A DNA stretch of 20,975 nucleotides from JAEZHK01 sp964575255 (GTDB taxonomy: Bacteria > Bacillota > Clostridia > Christensenellales > Aristaeellaceae): positions 1 through 20,975 of the forward strand of contig CAZNPZ010000049.1 of the NCBI GenBank assembly GCA_964575255.1, read 5' to 3'. The notes below the pieces were generated by a model. The model worked only from the letters and a program-made list of their open reading frames with translations. It did not search any database and was not told the DNA's origin. The position numbers were made by a program, and so were the translations under genes. Below, in pieces: positions 14,189-20,975 of this stretch (positions within the stretch are counted from its first letter, which is position 1; each line of letters opens with the position of its first letter).

Positions 14189-14644
14189 CTAGGACTCTTC
14201 GTTTGAGTCCTTACGCTGAAATTCGGCTTTTGCGCTGTCCAGGAACAGAACGACCAGATCCACGAACTTTTCGGCGTTCTCCCGGCCCATGCGCGTCAGC
14301 ATCCGGTCGATGCTGGATACGGTCGCGGCGTTAACTTCGTCCAATTTTTGCCTGCCGGACTCCGTCAGGTCGATGTTGGTCTGTCTGCGGTTGCTGGGGT
14401 CGATGGCGCGGACAATCCACCCCTTTTCCTCCATCGCGCCCAGCGACTGTGAGATGGAGGATTTGCTCAGGTTCAGCCGCGCGCTCAGCCAGGTCGTCGA
14501 CGCGCGCTTGCCCTTTTTTTCGCACACGCTGATCATGTGCAGGATCGTAACTTCACTGTGTGAGATGCCGGAAAACGGCTTCGACTGCATCAGGTAGCGC
14601 CGCATCTCGCCGATCACGTTGAAAAAACGTTCCGACTGCTGCAT
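14189..14644 (-). CDS. MarR-family transcriptional regulator
   Basis: A 151-residue winged-helix protein of MarR length. It is a helical N terminus, then HSEVTILHMISVCEKKGKRASTTWLSARLNLSKSSISQSLGAMEEKGWIVRAIDPSNRRQTNIDLTESG, with the recognition helix about 60-72 and the wing carrying the conserved Asp-x-x-x-Arg-Arg (82-87). C-terminal helices should form the dimer interface. It is the first gene of the efflux operon, so it probably represses its own promoter and releases it when a ligand, perhaps an exporter substrate, binds. The ligand is unknown. AGGAGG is seven bases before ATG 14644. GAAC/GTTC half-sites over the transcription start are the likely operator. Confidence 0.92.
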   Translation of the reverse strand: MQQSERFFNVIGEMRRYLMQSKPFSGISHSEVTILHMISVCEKKGKRASTTWLSARLNLSKSSISQSLGAMEEKGWIVRAIDPSNRRQTNIDLTESGRQKLDEVNAATVSSIDRMLTRMGRENAEKFVDLVVLFLDSAKAEFQRKDSNEES

Positions 14645-14661
14645 TCATGCGCCTCCTCTCT

Positions 14662-14697
14662 GTTCAGGATTTGAACTGTTTAGATTCCTAACTGTTC
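14662..14697. promoter_or_regulatory. Candidate MarR operator upstream of the efflux operon
   Basis: GTTCA 14662-14666 pairs with TGAAC 14672-14676. GAACTGTTTAG at 14673-14683 forms an imperfect inverted repeat with CTAACTGTTC at 14688-14697. The half-sites GTTC, GAAC and GTTC lie at 14662, 14673 and 14694, immediately downstream of the -10 box of the leftward promoter, where a bound repressor would block initiation. Confidence 0.55.
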
Positions 14698-14706
14698 GTG
14701 TGCCGT

Positions 14707-14735
14707 ATTATATGCCCTCTTGTGCGCGACTTCAA
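14707..14735 (-). promoter_or_regulatory. Sigma-A promoter of the marR efflux operon
   Basis: Read on the minus strand: TTGAAG (-35, 14735-14730), a 17-base spacer, TATAAT (-10, 14712-14707). Start of transcription is expected near 14700, about 56 bases before the marR ATG. Confidence 0.8.
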
Positions 14736-14839
14736 CCTCTGTTTTGGGAAATTCTTCGGAAATTCCATGTTTTGCCATAATTGGGGCGGACGGATCCCGG
14801 CCAGGGTCGCCGTTGCGCAACCTCATAACATTCGTCCGC

Positions 14840-14868
14840 TTTACGGGTGCAACGGATTGTGCTATAAT
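14840..14868 (+). promoter_or_regulatory. Sigma-A promoter with extended -10 (pucR-family gene)
   Basis: TTTACG (-35, 14840-14845), a 17-base spacer, TATAAT (-10, 14863-14868), with TG at 14860-14861 making an extended -10. It is divergent from the efflux promoter; the two -35 boxes are about 104 bases apart. Confidence 0.75.
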
Positions 14869-14933
14869 TGCGCCATCTTGAGAGACGAGGGCGTCGTAGG
14901 TGCGGCGCTCTTTGTTTTTTTGGAGGCGGTCTG

Positions 14934-16079
14934 ATGGCGATCATGGTTCGCAAGCTGTTCAAAAACGCCGCGCTTCAGTACGGCATGAGCCTTGCCGCCG
15001 GCAAGGGCGGCATGACTGGCCTCGTACAGTGGGTACACGTAATGGAAGGCGAAGCGCCCGGCACGCACCTTTCGGGCGGGGAATTGGTTTTGACCGCGGG
15101 CATCGTCATGAGAGGCGACGAGTGGCTGCTTACCTTCGTGAGAAGCCTCAAGGAGGGCGGCGCGAGCGCCGTCGTGTTGGCCCTCGGCCCGTACATCCGG
15201 GAAGTCCCGCCCGCGCTGATCGCCTACTGCGACCGGGAAAACCTGCCGCTGTTCACAATCCCGCGCGAAACGCGCATGGCGGACATGACCCGCGATTTCT
15301 GCCACCGCATTATGCTGAGCGAGCACGCGGAGCAGACCATCGCGTCGATCATCAAAAACATCCTCTTCAAGGTGGGCGACGTGGAATCTCAGGCGCTGCA
15401 GCTGGAACGCTACGGCTACCAGCGGGGCAGCCGGTTCGCGTTCGTGTGTGTCGGCGCGGACGGCGACGGCTGGCGCGAGATGGACATCGCCCGCATGGCG
15501 GAATCCTCCGCGCGCAGGCTGCACGAACCGTTTGTGTCCTTCTCGTACAAGGAAACCCGCATTCTGGTGCTGGTCAACTATGAAACCGAAGAGATTGAGA
15601 TGTTCCTCACGGATTTCTTCGCGCTCGCCGCGCTGGAGCTTCCGTCCCTCAAGCTGCGGGTGGGCGTCAGTTCCAACCTGGAGGGCATCTTCGGGCAGAC
15701 GAAGAACTTTGAACGCTCGCTGGCCGCGATGCAGATGGCGCGCCGCCGGAATGAAACCGTGGTGTACTACGACCAGCTTGGGTTTTTCAAGCTCCTGTGC
15801 GCGGTGGACGACAAGAGCGTACTGCGCGGCTTCTATCAGGAGACCGTCGGCGCGCTGGAAAAGTACGACCGCGAAAACCGCACCGAACTGACCGGCCTTC
15901 TTCGCGCCTACGGGGAACTCTCCGGCAATCTGATTCGGATCGCGGAGAACCGGAACGTCCACCGAAATACCGTCACAAACCAGCTGAAAAAAATCAAGGC
16001 CGTCACCGGCCTCGACCCGCTGTCGGAAAAGGACATGCTGATGCTGTCCACAGGGCTATTGATCCGGGACATTCTATGA
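14934..16079 (+). CDS. PucR-family transcriptional regulator
   Basis: A 381-residue regulator with the three-part PucR layout. The N-terminal PucR ligand-sensing domain (about 5-128) includes HLSGGELVLTAGIVMRGDEWLLTFVRSL and ends LPLFTIPRETRMADMTRDF. A CdaR/GGDEF-like middle domain (about 165-285) includes VGVSSNLEGIFGQTKNFERSLAAMQMARR. The C-terminal PucR helix-turn-helix (about 318-378) holds NLIRIAENRNVHRNTVTNQLKKIKAVTGLDP. Relatives regulate purine or amino-acid catabolism. No such catabolic gene adjoins, so its target is unknown; the liv-type importer beyond the next gene is one possibility. ATG 14934 is seven bases after GGAGG (14921-14925), which rules out upstream in-frame starts. Confidence 0.92.
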   Translation: MAIMVRKLFKNAALQYGMSLAAGKGGMTGLVQWVHVMEGEAPGTHLSGGELVLTAGIVMRGDEWLLTFVRSLKEGGASAVVLALGPYIREVPPALIAYCDRENLPLFTIPRETRMADMTRDFCHRIMLSEHAEQTIASIIKNILFKVGDVESQALQLERYGYQRGSRFAFVCVGADGDGWREMDIARMAESSARRLHEPFVSFSYKETRILVLVNYETEEIEMFLTDFFALAALELPSLKLRVGVSSNLEGIFGQTKNFERSLAAMQMARRRNETVVYYDQLGFFKLLCAVDDKSVLRGFYQETVGALEKYDRENRTELTGLLRAYGELSGNLIRIAENRNVHRNTVTNQLKKIKAVTGLDPLSEKDMLMLSTGLLIRDIL

Positions 16080-16169
16080 AGGTCTTGTTGGACACCCGGC
16101 GTTTGGATAAAAGTGTCAACGGCGCGTGACGCGAAGGGAAATGTCTGCAAGAATCAGGGGGGGCGTGGC

Positions 16170-16616
16170 GTGATCGAAGTTCGGAAAGCCGCGGCGGACA
16201 GCCCGGAGGCGATCAACCTGATGCGGGAGCTTTCGGAAACCCTGCTTTCTGTCACCGGGCGGAGCGGCGAGGCCAGCTTCCGCGCGGAGGACATGGCCGC
16301 CCCGCGAAACGTGTTCGCCGTCGCGTATCTGGAGGACGCGCCCGCGGGCTGCGGCGCGATCCGCGAACTCTCTAAGGACACCTGCGAACTCAAGCGCATG
16401 TACGCGCGGGACAAGGGTCAGGGCGTCGGGCGCGCGCTCCTATACTTTCTGGAGCGGGAAGCCGCGAGGCTGCACTATGCCCGGATCATCCTGGAGACCG
16501 GCACGGTCAACGTTGGCGCGGTGCGCTTCTACCTCGCAAACGGGTATACCGTCACCCAAAACTTCGGCAAATACATCGGCCGCGACGACTCGGTGTGCTT
16601 TGAAAAGGAACTGTAG
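16170..16616 (+). CDS. GNAT-family N-acetyltransferase
   Basis: A 148-residue GNAT protein that should transfer an acetyl group from acetyl-CoA to an amine. The central strand and acetyl-CoA loop are ELKRMYARDKGQGVGRALLYFLEREA (about 74-99), with the Q/R-x-x-G-x-G/A signature as GQGVGRA. The C-terminal strand is VNVGAVRFYLANGYTVTQNFGKYIG, the usual N-x-x-A-x-x-F-Y-x-x-x-G-Y. GTG 16170 is chosen because an AGGGGGGG run at 16156-16163 is six bases upstream and the protein then starts VIEVRKA, as is normal for the family. The gap to the pucR-family gene is about 90 bases, so it may be cotranscribed. The acceptor cannot be told. Confidence 0.88.
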   Translation: MIEVRKAAADSPEAINLMRELSETLLSVTGRSGEASFRAEDMAAPRNVFAVAYLEDAPAGCGAIRELSKDTCELKRMYARDKGQGVGRALLYFLEREAARLHYARIILETGTVNVGAVRFYLANGYTVTQNFGKYIGRDDSVCFEKEL

Positions 16617-16636
16617 TCCCGATTTCAAGAAACAAA

Positions 16637-16668
16637 AGAGCCGCCGGATTTTGTCATCCGGCGGCTTT
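16637..16668. terminator. Bidirectional terminator (GNAT gene and livF)
   Basis: AGCCGCCGGAT 16639-16649 pairs with ATCCGGCGGCT 16656-16666 around a 6-base loop. On the minus strand it is followed by CTTTTGTTTCTT, a fair U-tract for liv transcripts; on + by TTTATG. It lies between convergent genes. Confidence 0.85.
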
Positions 16669-16678
16669 ATGTTCATCA

Positions 16679-17392
16679 TTATCCCAAGTAGGCCTCTTTG
16701 ACCGTGTCGTCGTGCAGCAGTTCCTGCCCGGTTCCGGACAGCGTGATCGCGCCGGTCTGCAATACGTAAGCGCGGCTGGAGATTTTGAGCGCCTTCCGCG
16801 CGTTCTGCTCGACCAAGAGGATTGTCATGCCGTCCTTGTTGAGCTGCACGACGGATTTGAAGATCAGGTCGACCAGCATCGGCGCCAGACCCATCGACGG
16901 CTCGTCCATCAGCATCATCTTGGGGTCGCTCATCAGCGCTCGCCCGATCGCGAGCATCTGCTGCTCGCCGCCGGACAGCGTGCCGCCGCGCTGTCGCCTC
17001 CGCTCCTTGAGCCTGGGGAACAGCTCGTACACGCGCTCGAAGTTGGCGGCGTTCTTTTTCTGATCCTTGACCAGGAACGCGCCCATCTCCAGATTTTCCT
17101 CCACCGTCAGCGACGGGAAGATCTTCCGCCCCTCCGGCACGTGCGCGATCCCCTGCGCCACGACCTCATGGGCGGGAAGCTTGCTGATGGTCTTGCCCTC
17201 GTAGACGACCTCGCCGGTCGCGGGGACGAGCTGCGAGGAGATCGTGCGCAGCGTCGTGGACTTGCCCGCGCCGTTAGAGCCGATCAGGGTCACGATCTCG
17301 CCTTTCCGGACTTCAAAGGAGATGTCCCGGAGCGCGTGAATCTGCCCGTAGAAGGTATTGACGTTCGTCAGTTTCAGTACCGCGTCCTGCAT
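16679..17392 (-). CDS. livF: Branched-chain amino acid ABC transporter ATP-binding protein LivF
   Basis: A 237-residue ATPase of the LivF type. Walker A GSNGAGKS (38-45), HVPEGRKIFPSLTVEENL (84-101, the LivF-specific EGR..F..LTV motif), signature LSGGE (139-143), Walker B MMLMDE (159-164, Asp163-Glu164), and switch region LLVEQNA with Gln as in LivF homologues. It energises uptake of branched-chain amino acids or related compounds together with LivG. ATG 17392 is chosen since GGAGG precedes it by seven bases; a GTG at 17398 overlapping the livG stop is a weaker start. It is the last gene of the importer operon, facing a terminator. Confidence 0.93.
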   Translation of the reverse strand: MQDAVLKLTNVNTFYGQIHALRDISFEVRKGEIVTLIGSNGAGKSTTLRTISSQLVPATGEVVYEGKTISKLPAHEVVAQGIAHVPEGRKIFPSLTVEENLEMGAFLVKDQKKNAANFERVYELFPRLKERRRQRGGTLSGGEQQMLAIGRALMSDPKMMLMDEPSMGLAPMLVDLIFKSVVQLNKDGMTILLVEQNARKALKISSRAYVLQTGAITLSGTGQELLHDDTVKEAYLG

Positions 17393-17394
17393 GA

Positions 17395-18180
17395 TCACAC
17401 CTCCTCCGCCTCTTCTTCGTCCTCGTTGCCCAGGTACGCCTCGATGACCTCCGGATTGCGCTTGATCTCCTCCGGCGTGCCCTCGGCGATCTTGACGCCG
17501 TAGTTGATGACGGTGATCCGGTCGGATAGCCCCATGACCAGCTTCATGTCGTGCTCGATCAGAAGGATCGTCATGTCCCGCTCCTTGCGAAGCTTCAGGA
17601 TGAAGGACTTCATTTCCTCGGTTTCTTTGGGGTTGAGGCCGGCGGCGGGCTCGTCGAGAAGCAAGAGCTTCGGTTCGATGGCGAGCGCGCGCGCGATCTC
17701 AAGCCTGCGCTGCTGGCCGTAGGACAGGTTCTTCGCCAGTTCGCCCTCCTTGCCGGACAGCCCGACGTAGTCGAGCAGTTCCAGCACCTTGTCGTAGGCG
17801 GCGCGCTCTTCCTTCTGCATCCGGGGCAGGCGCAGGATGATCTCAAAGATGTTCTCGCGCATGCGCATGTAGCGGCCCACCAGAATGTTCTCGGCCACCA
17901 GCATGTCCTTAAACAGCCGGATGTTCTGGAACGTGCGGGCGATGCCCTGCTGCGCGACCCGCTCCGGCGACAGTTTGGTCAGGTTCTTGCCGTAAAATTC
18001 GATGGAGCCGGTGTCGGGCACGTAGTAGCCGCTGATGATGTTGAACAGCGTGGTCTTGCCCGCGCCGTTGGGGCCGATGACCGAGACGATCTGACCCGGC
18101 TCGATCGCAAGGTTGACGTTGTTGATCGCGGTCAGGCCGCCGAACGTCTTGGTCAGGTTGGTCACATTCAGAACTCTCAT
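17395..18180 (-). CDS. livG: Branched-chain amino acid ABC transporter ATP-binding protein LivG
   Basis: A 261-residue ATPase of the LivG type: Walker A GPNGAGKT (36-43), ARTFQNIRLFKDMLVAENILVGRY (81-104, the LivG-specific RTFQ..RLF...V.EN motif), signature LSYGQ (152-156), Walker B LLLLDEPAAGLNP (Asp176-Glu177), and IEHDM with the switch His. The C-terminal tail NEDEEEAEEV is unusually acidic. GGAGG stands eight bases before ATG 18180, which overlaps the livM stop as ATGA, so the two are translationally coupled. It pairs with LivF on the cytoplasmic side of LivH-LivM. Confidence 0.93.
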   Translation of the reverse strand: MRVLNVTNLTKTFGGLTAINNVNLAIEPGQIVSVIGPNGAGKTTLFNIISGYYVPDTGSIEFYGKNLTKLSPERVAQQGIARTFQNIRLFKDMLVAENILVGRYMRMRENIFEIILRLPRMQKEERAAYDKVLELLDYVGLSGKEGELAKNLSYGQQRRLEIARALAIEPKLLLLDEPAAGLNPKETEEMKSFILKLRKERDMTILLIEHDMKLVMGLSDRITVINYGVKIAEGTPEEIKRNPEVIEAYLGNEDEEEAEEV

Positions 18181-19442
18181 GCCTGATCCCTCCCGCCTTT
18201 GCCGGCATCGTTCCTGCGCTTAATGAAGCTCAGGAACCGCTTTTCGGGCAAAAGACCCTTGGGCCGGAAGATGCACATGAGCACCAGGATCAGGCCGAAG
18301 ATCAGCCGCTCGTACTTGGCCGGATTGAGCCCGGCGGGCAGAACCAGCGCGCCGGATGTTGCGAGCTGGGTGAAGAACGCGGAGACGTCCTTCAGAATTT
18401 GCAGCTGCAATACCACCACCGCCAGCGCGCCGATGATCACGCCCCGCTGGCTGCCGGTGCCGCCCAGGATCACCATGCACAGGATGATGATCGACTCGAT
18501 GAAGGTGAAGCTGGTCGGGTCGATGTAGCTCTGCAGCGCCGCGAACACCACGCCCATCATGCCCGCGAAACCCGCCCCGATCGTAAACGACAGAAGCTTC
18601 ATCCGGACCACCGGCACGCCCATCGTGCGCGCCACCAGTTCGTCCTCCCGGATGGCGACCCACGCGCGGCCGATGCGGGAGTTGTTCAGGTTCCTGACCA
18701 CGACCACCACAATGATGAACAAGACCAGTACAATCATATAGAAATGTACGGGCTTGTTGAGCATCATCCCGAACAGCTTGGGCGCCTGAATCGGCGTGAT
18801 GCCCATCGGGCCGTTGGTGATGTTGACCGGCTGGTTTAAGTTGTTGAACAGAAGCCTGATGATCTCGGCGAAGCCCAGCGTGACGATCGCCAGATAGTCG
18901 CCTTTGAGCCTTAGTACCGGCAGACCCAGCAGGAACCCGATGCCGCCCGCCACGACGAAGCCCAGCACCAGGAACAGCCAGAACCAGTCTCCGGACAGCG
19001 GGTACGCGCCAAAGCCCATGAACTTCGCCGCCTGCCGGGACGCGAAGATGCCGTAGGTGTACGCGCCCACCGCGTAGAACGCCGCGTAGCCCAGGTTCAG
19101 AAGGCCTGTGTAGCCCACCACGATGTTCAGACCCATCGAGAGGATCGCGTACACACCCACCATCGTCGCCACCAGCGCGAACGAACCGGACGCCGCGCCG
19201 ACGATGGGCATCACGACCGCGAGGTCGATTGCGGCGATGATAAACCGCACCATCTTGGGCAGCTTCACCATCGTGAGCAGCATCAGCGAGAACAGAAACG
19301 CGACGAACGCGAGGGAGTTGGTTTTTGAACTAACAACCCAGACCGGCGCGGCTAGGATGACCAACGTTTCAAGGATGGTCAGCACACGCGCTTTGGCGGT
19401 CATTTCCGAAAAACCTTCGGACGGTTTCAACGTCTTTTGCAT
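18177..19442 (-). CDS. livM: Branched-chain amino acid ABC transporter permease LivM
   Basis: A 421-residue polytopic membrane protein with about ten hydrophobic segments. Family marks include NIVVGYTGLLNLGYAAFYAVGAYTYGI (about 105-131), LGLPVLRLKGDYLAIVTLGFAEIIR (about 188-212), the cytoplasmic EAA-like loop NSRIGRAWVAIREDELVARTMGV contacting the ATPase, and GGTGSQRGVIIGA. It forms the translocation pore with LivH. The N-terminal 90 residues hold extra hydrophobic segments before the core, as in longer LivM proteins. ATG 19442 is about eight bases after a GGAGAAGG site and starts four bases beyond the livH stop. Confidence 0.92.
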   Translation of the reverse strand: MQKTLKPSEGFSEMTAKARVLTILETLVILAAPVWVVSSKTNSLAFVAFLFSLMLLTMVKLPKMVRFIIAAIDLAVVMPIVGAASGSFALVATMVGVYAILSMGLNIVVGYTGLLNLGYAAFYAVGAYTYGIFASRQAAKFMGFGAYPLSGDWFWLFLVLGFVVAGGIGFLLGLPVLRLKGDYLAIVTLGFAEIIRLLFNNLNQPVNITNGPMGITPIQAPKLFGMMLNKPVHFYMIVLVLFIIVVVVVRNLNNSRIGRAWVAIREDELVARTMGVPVVRMKLLSFTIGAGFAGMMGVVFAALQSYIDPTSFTFIESIIILCMVILGGTGSQRGVIIGALAVVVLQLQILKDVSAFFTQLATSGALVLPAGLNPAKYERLIFGLILVLMCIFRPKGLLPEKRFLSFIKRRNDAGKGGRDQA

Positions 19443-19445
19443 GCG

Positions 19446-20414
19446 CTACACCTTCTCCCCTGTCGGTTTTCCAAGCAGGCCGCTGGGTTTTATAATCAGG
19501 ATCAGGATCAGGATCACGAACGCGAACACGTCCTTGTACTCGGAGCCAAACACGCCGCCGGTCAAGGCGCCCAGGAACGCCGCGCCGAAGACTTCTAAAA
19601 GACCCAGCAGCACGCCGCCCAGCATCGCGCCGGGGAGGCTGCCGATGCCGCCGAACACCGCGGCCGTAAACGCCTTCATGCCCAGGATGAAGCCGGAGTA
19701 GGGCGAGATCGAGCCGTACTGCACCGAAAACAGCGTGCCCGCCGCGCCGCCCATCCCCGCGCCGATCAAAAACGTCAGCGAGATGACTTTATTGACGTTG
19801 ATGCCCATTAACTGCGCGGTGGCGCGGTCCTGCGCGACGGCGCGCATCGCCTTGCCCCACTTGGTGCGGCTGACAAACAGCGTCAGCGCCAGCATGATGA
19901 TCACGCAGAAAACGACGATGTAGATCGTCTTCTCCGGGATCGCCATCGATGGCGTGACCTGAATGCGGTTTGAGAACATCGACGGCGCGTACAGGTAGAA
20001 GCTGCCGTGCTTGATCTCGGCGGCCATGCGCACCGTATCCTGAAGGATGAATGAAACGCCGATGGCCGAAATGAAGGGCACCAGCTTGGGCGCGCTGCGC
20101 ACCGGCTTGTAGGCGATCCGATCCACGCCGACGCCGAGAAGCCCCGTCACGATCATCGCGAACAGGATCGCGATGATCAGCATCAGCGTGGGCGGCATGC
20201 CCACAAAGAAGCCCTGGCTCTGGAGCAGCAGCAGGATCTCCGTGCCGGCGAACGCGCCGAACATGAACAGTTCGCTGTGCGCGAAGTTGATGAATTCCAG
20301 AATGCCGTACACCATCGTATAGCCCAGCGCGACGATCGCGTACACGAAACCCAGCGCCAGGCCGTCCGACAGCAGCTGCGGCACGATGGCCTGCAGCGTG
20401 GAGAGATCATTCAT
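19446..20414 (-). CDS. livH: Branched-chain amino acid ABC transporter permease LivH
   Basis: A 322-residue polytopic permease. It shows the LivH signature GLALGFVYAIVALGYTMVYGILEFINFAHSELFMFGAF near the N terminus, the cytoplasmic loop SRTKWGKAMRAVAQDRATAQLMGINVNKV, and GMKAFTAAVFGGIGSLPGAMLGG. The start ATG 20414 gives MNDLSTLQAIVPQLL, with GGAAGGG about ten bases upstream; the ATG at 20477 would place 21 extra residues inside the upstream hairpin region. It is separated from the substrate-binding gene by 93 bases holding a strong hairpin, unlike the tight spacing of the rest of the operon. Confidence 0.92.
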   Translation of the reverse strand: MNDLSTLQAIVPQLLSDGLALGFVYAIVALGYTMVYGILEFINFAHSELFMFGAFAGTEILLLLQSQGFFVGMPPTLMLIIAILFAMIVTGLLGVGVDRIAYKPVRSAPKLVPFISAIGVSFILQDTVRMAAEIKHGSFYLYAPSMFSNRIQVTPSMAIPEKTIYIVVFCVIIMLALTLFVSRTKWGKAMRAVAQDRATAQLMGINVNKVISLTFLIGAGMGGAAGTLFSVQYGSISPYSGFILGMKAFTAAVFGGIGSLPGAMLGGVLLGLLEVFGAAFLGALTGGVFGSEYKDVFAFVILILILIIKPSGLLGKPTGEKV

Positions 20415-20435
20415 TGCCCATCGACCCTTCCAACG

Positions 20436-20472
20436 TCCGTTGCAGGGGAGAATAATCCTCCCCTGCAACGGA
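20436..20472. promoter_or_regulatory. Strong intercistronic hairpin between livK and livH
   Basis: Perfect 15-base arms: TCCGTTGCAGGGGAG 20436-20450 and its complement 20458-20472, with a 7-base AATAATC loop. There is no T-tract in the direction of transcription (minus; GACGTTGGAAGG follows), so partial termination or 3'-end protection of the binding-protein message is more likely than full termination. Confidence 0.7.
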
Positions 20473-20507
20473 TGCAATTTTCCCCTTGGAATCGCCCGAT
20501 CCGAACG

Positions 20508-20975
20508 TTATTTCAGGTACTCGGACTGCGGGATGGACTTGATGGCGATCGGCGGATAGGCGGCCTTTTCAAAGCCCAGCACGTAGATGGTGGCCTCGGT
20601 ATTGTCGCCAATTTCGTTGAAGCTGACGTTGGTCGCAAGGCCCTTGAAGTCCTTGATGGCGCGGGCGGCGGTGGCAACCTGCTCGCGCGTGGGCAGCGCG
20701 CCGCCGGCGGCGGCGATGGCGGCCTTGACGGCGTCGAGCGTCACGTTCATCGCGTCATAGCCGTAGGCGGCAAACGCTTCCGGCGCGCGGCCGTAGGTTT
20801 CGGTGAACGTCTTGACAAACGCCGCGCCCGCCTCGGTGCCCGAAACGTCCGCCGCGACGGAGGTGTAGTAGTTGCCGATGATCGCGTCGCCCGCGATCGC
20901 GACCAGCTCGGCGGAGTCCATGCCGTCCGGGCCCAGGAACACCACGTCGATGCCCTTTTCCTTGAGCTGCTTGAT
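20508..20975 (-). CDS. livK: Branched-chain amino acid substrate-binding protein (partial)
   Basis: The C-terminal 155 residues of a periplasmic-binding-protein-fold (Peripla_BP_6 type) protein; the reading frame is open to the right edge, so the N terminus and signal peptide are outside the window. The visible part begins IKQLKEKGIDVVFLGPDG and continues GNYYTSVAADVSGTEAGAAFVKTFTETYGRAPEAFAAYGYDAMNVTLDAVKAA, which matches the second lobe and hinge of Leu/Ile/Val-binding proteins. It ends NTEATIYVLGFEKAAYPPIAIKSIPQSEYLK. As a lipoprotein on the cell surface it would deliver ligand to LivHM. It is the promoter-proximal gene of those seen; the operon promoter lies outside the window. Confidence 0.9.
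   Translation of the reverse strand: MKQLKEKGIDVVFLGPDGMDSAELVAIAGDAIIGNYYTSVAADVSGTEAGAAFVKTFTETYGRAPEAFAAYGYDAMNVTLDAVKAAIAAAGGALPTREQVATAARAIKDFKGLATNVSFNEIGDNTEATIYVLGFEKAAYPPIAIKSIPQSEYLK

Overview
This window looks like chromosome from a GC-rich, spore-forming member of the Firmicutes (class Clostridia). The evidence is a ytfI-ytfJ (gerW) sporulation pair, strong AGGAGG-type ribosome binding sites, sigma-A promoters with TATAAT boxes, and a strong bias to G/C at third codon positions. The species cannot be named from the sequence alone. No rRNA, tRNA, phage, transposase or CRISPR array was found.

Left part (1-8268, all genes on +). The left edge holds four copies of a 93-94 base unit built from inverted repeats. 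It runs almost into the ribosome binding site of exodeoxyribonuclease III (xth). A second hairpin-dense, gene-free stretch (1129-1430) leads to ytfI (DUF2953) and ytfJ. These are followed by a single-gene fucU unit with its own extended -10 promoter, and then a third hairpin-rich gap (3126-3299). Next come a PhnP-like metallo-beta-lactamase-fold hydrolase paired with a DUF1858 CxxC protein, a ferritin-like protein paired with a phospho-sugar mutase, and a radical SAM protein. Four perfect or near-perfect DnaA boxes sit immediately upstream of the ferritin-like gene.

Middle part (8458-14644, all on -). This is a five-gene efflux operon read leftward: a MarR regulator, a heterodimeric ABC exporter and two HlyD-type adaptors. 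In the exporter one subunit has a degenerate ATPase site and the other keeps the catalytic Glu and His. Gaps are 17-24 bases, with one 4-base overlap between the exporter genes. A clear sigma-A promoter lies upstream of marR, with GAAC/GTTC half-sites over the expected transcription start.

Right part. A divergent promoter drives a PucR-family regulator, followed by a GNAT acetyltransferase. A bidirectional terminator separates these from a liv-type branched-chain amino acid (or similar) ABC importer on the - strand, in the order livK (cut by the right edge), livH, livM, livG, livF. A 15-bp-arm hairpin lies between livK and livH.

Most genes belong to well-known families. The most unusual content is non-coding: a family of palindromes at three loci that share a core with a TTC/GAA triloop while their outer stems change with complementarity preserved, and the DnaA-box cluster. 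No clearly new enzymatic or defence system was found. The efflux operon with two adaptors and the radical SAM gene standing alone are the protein-level items most worth checking.
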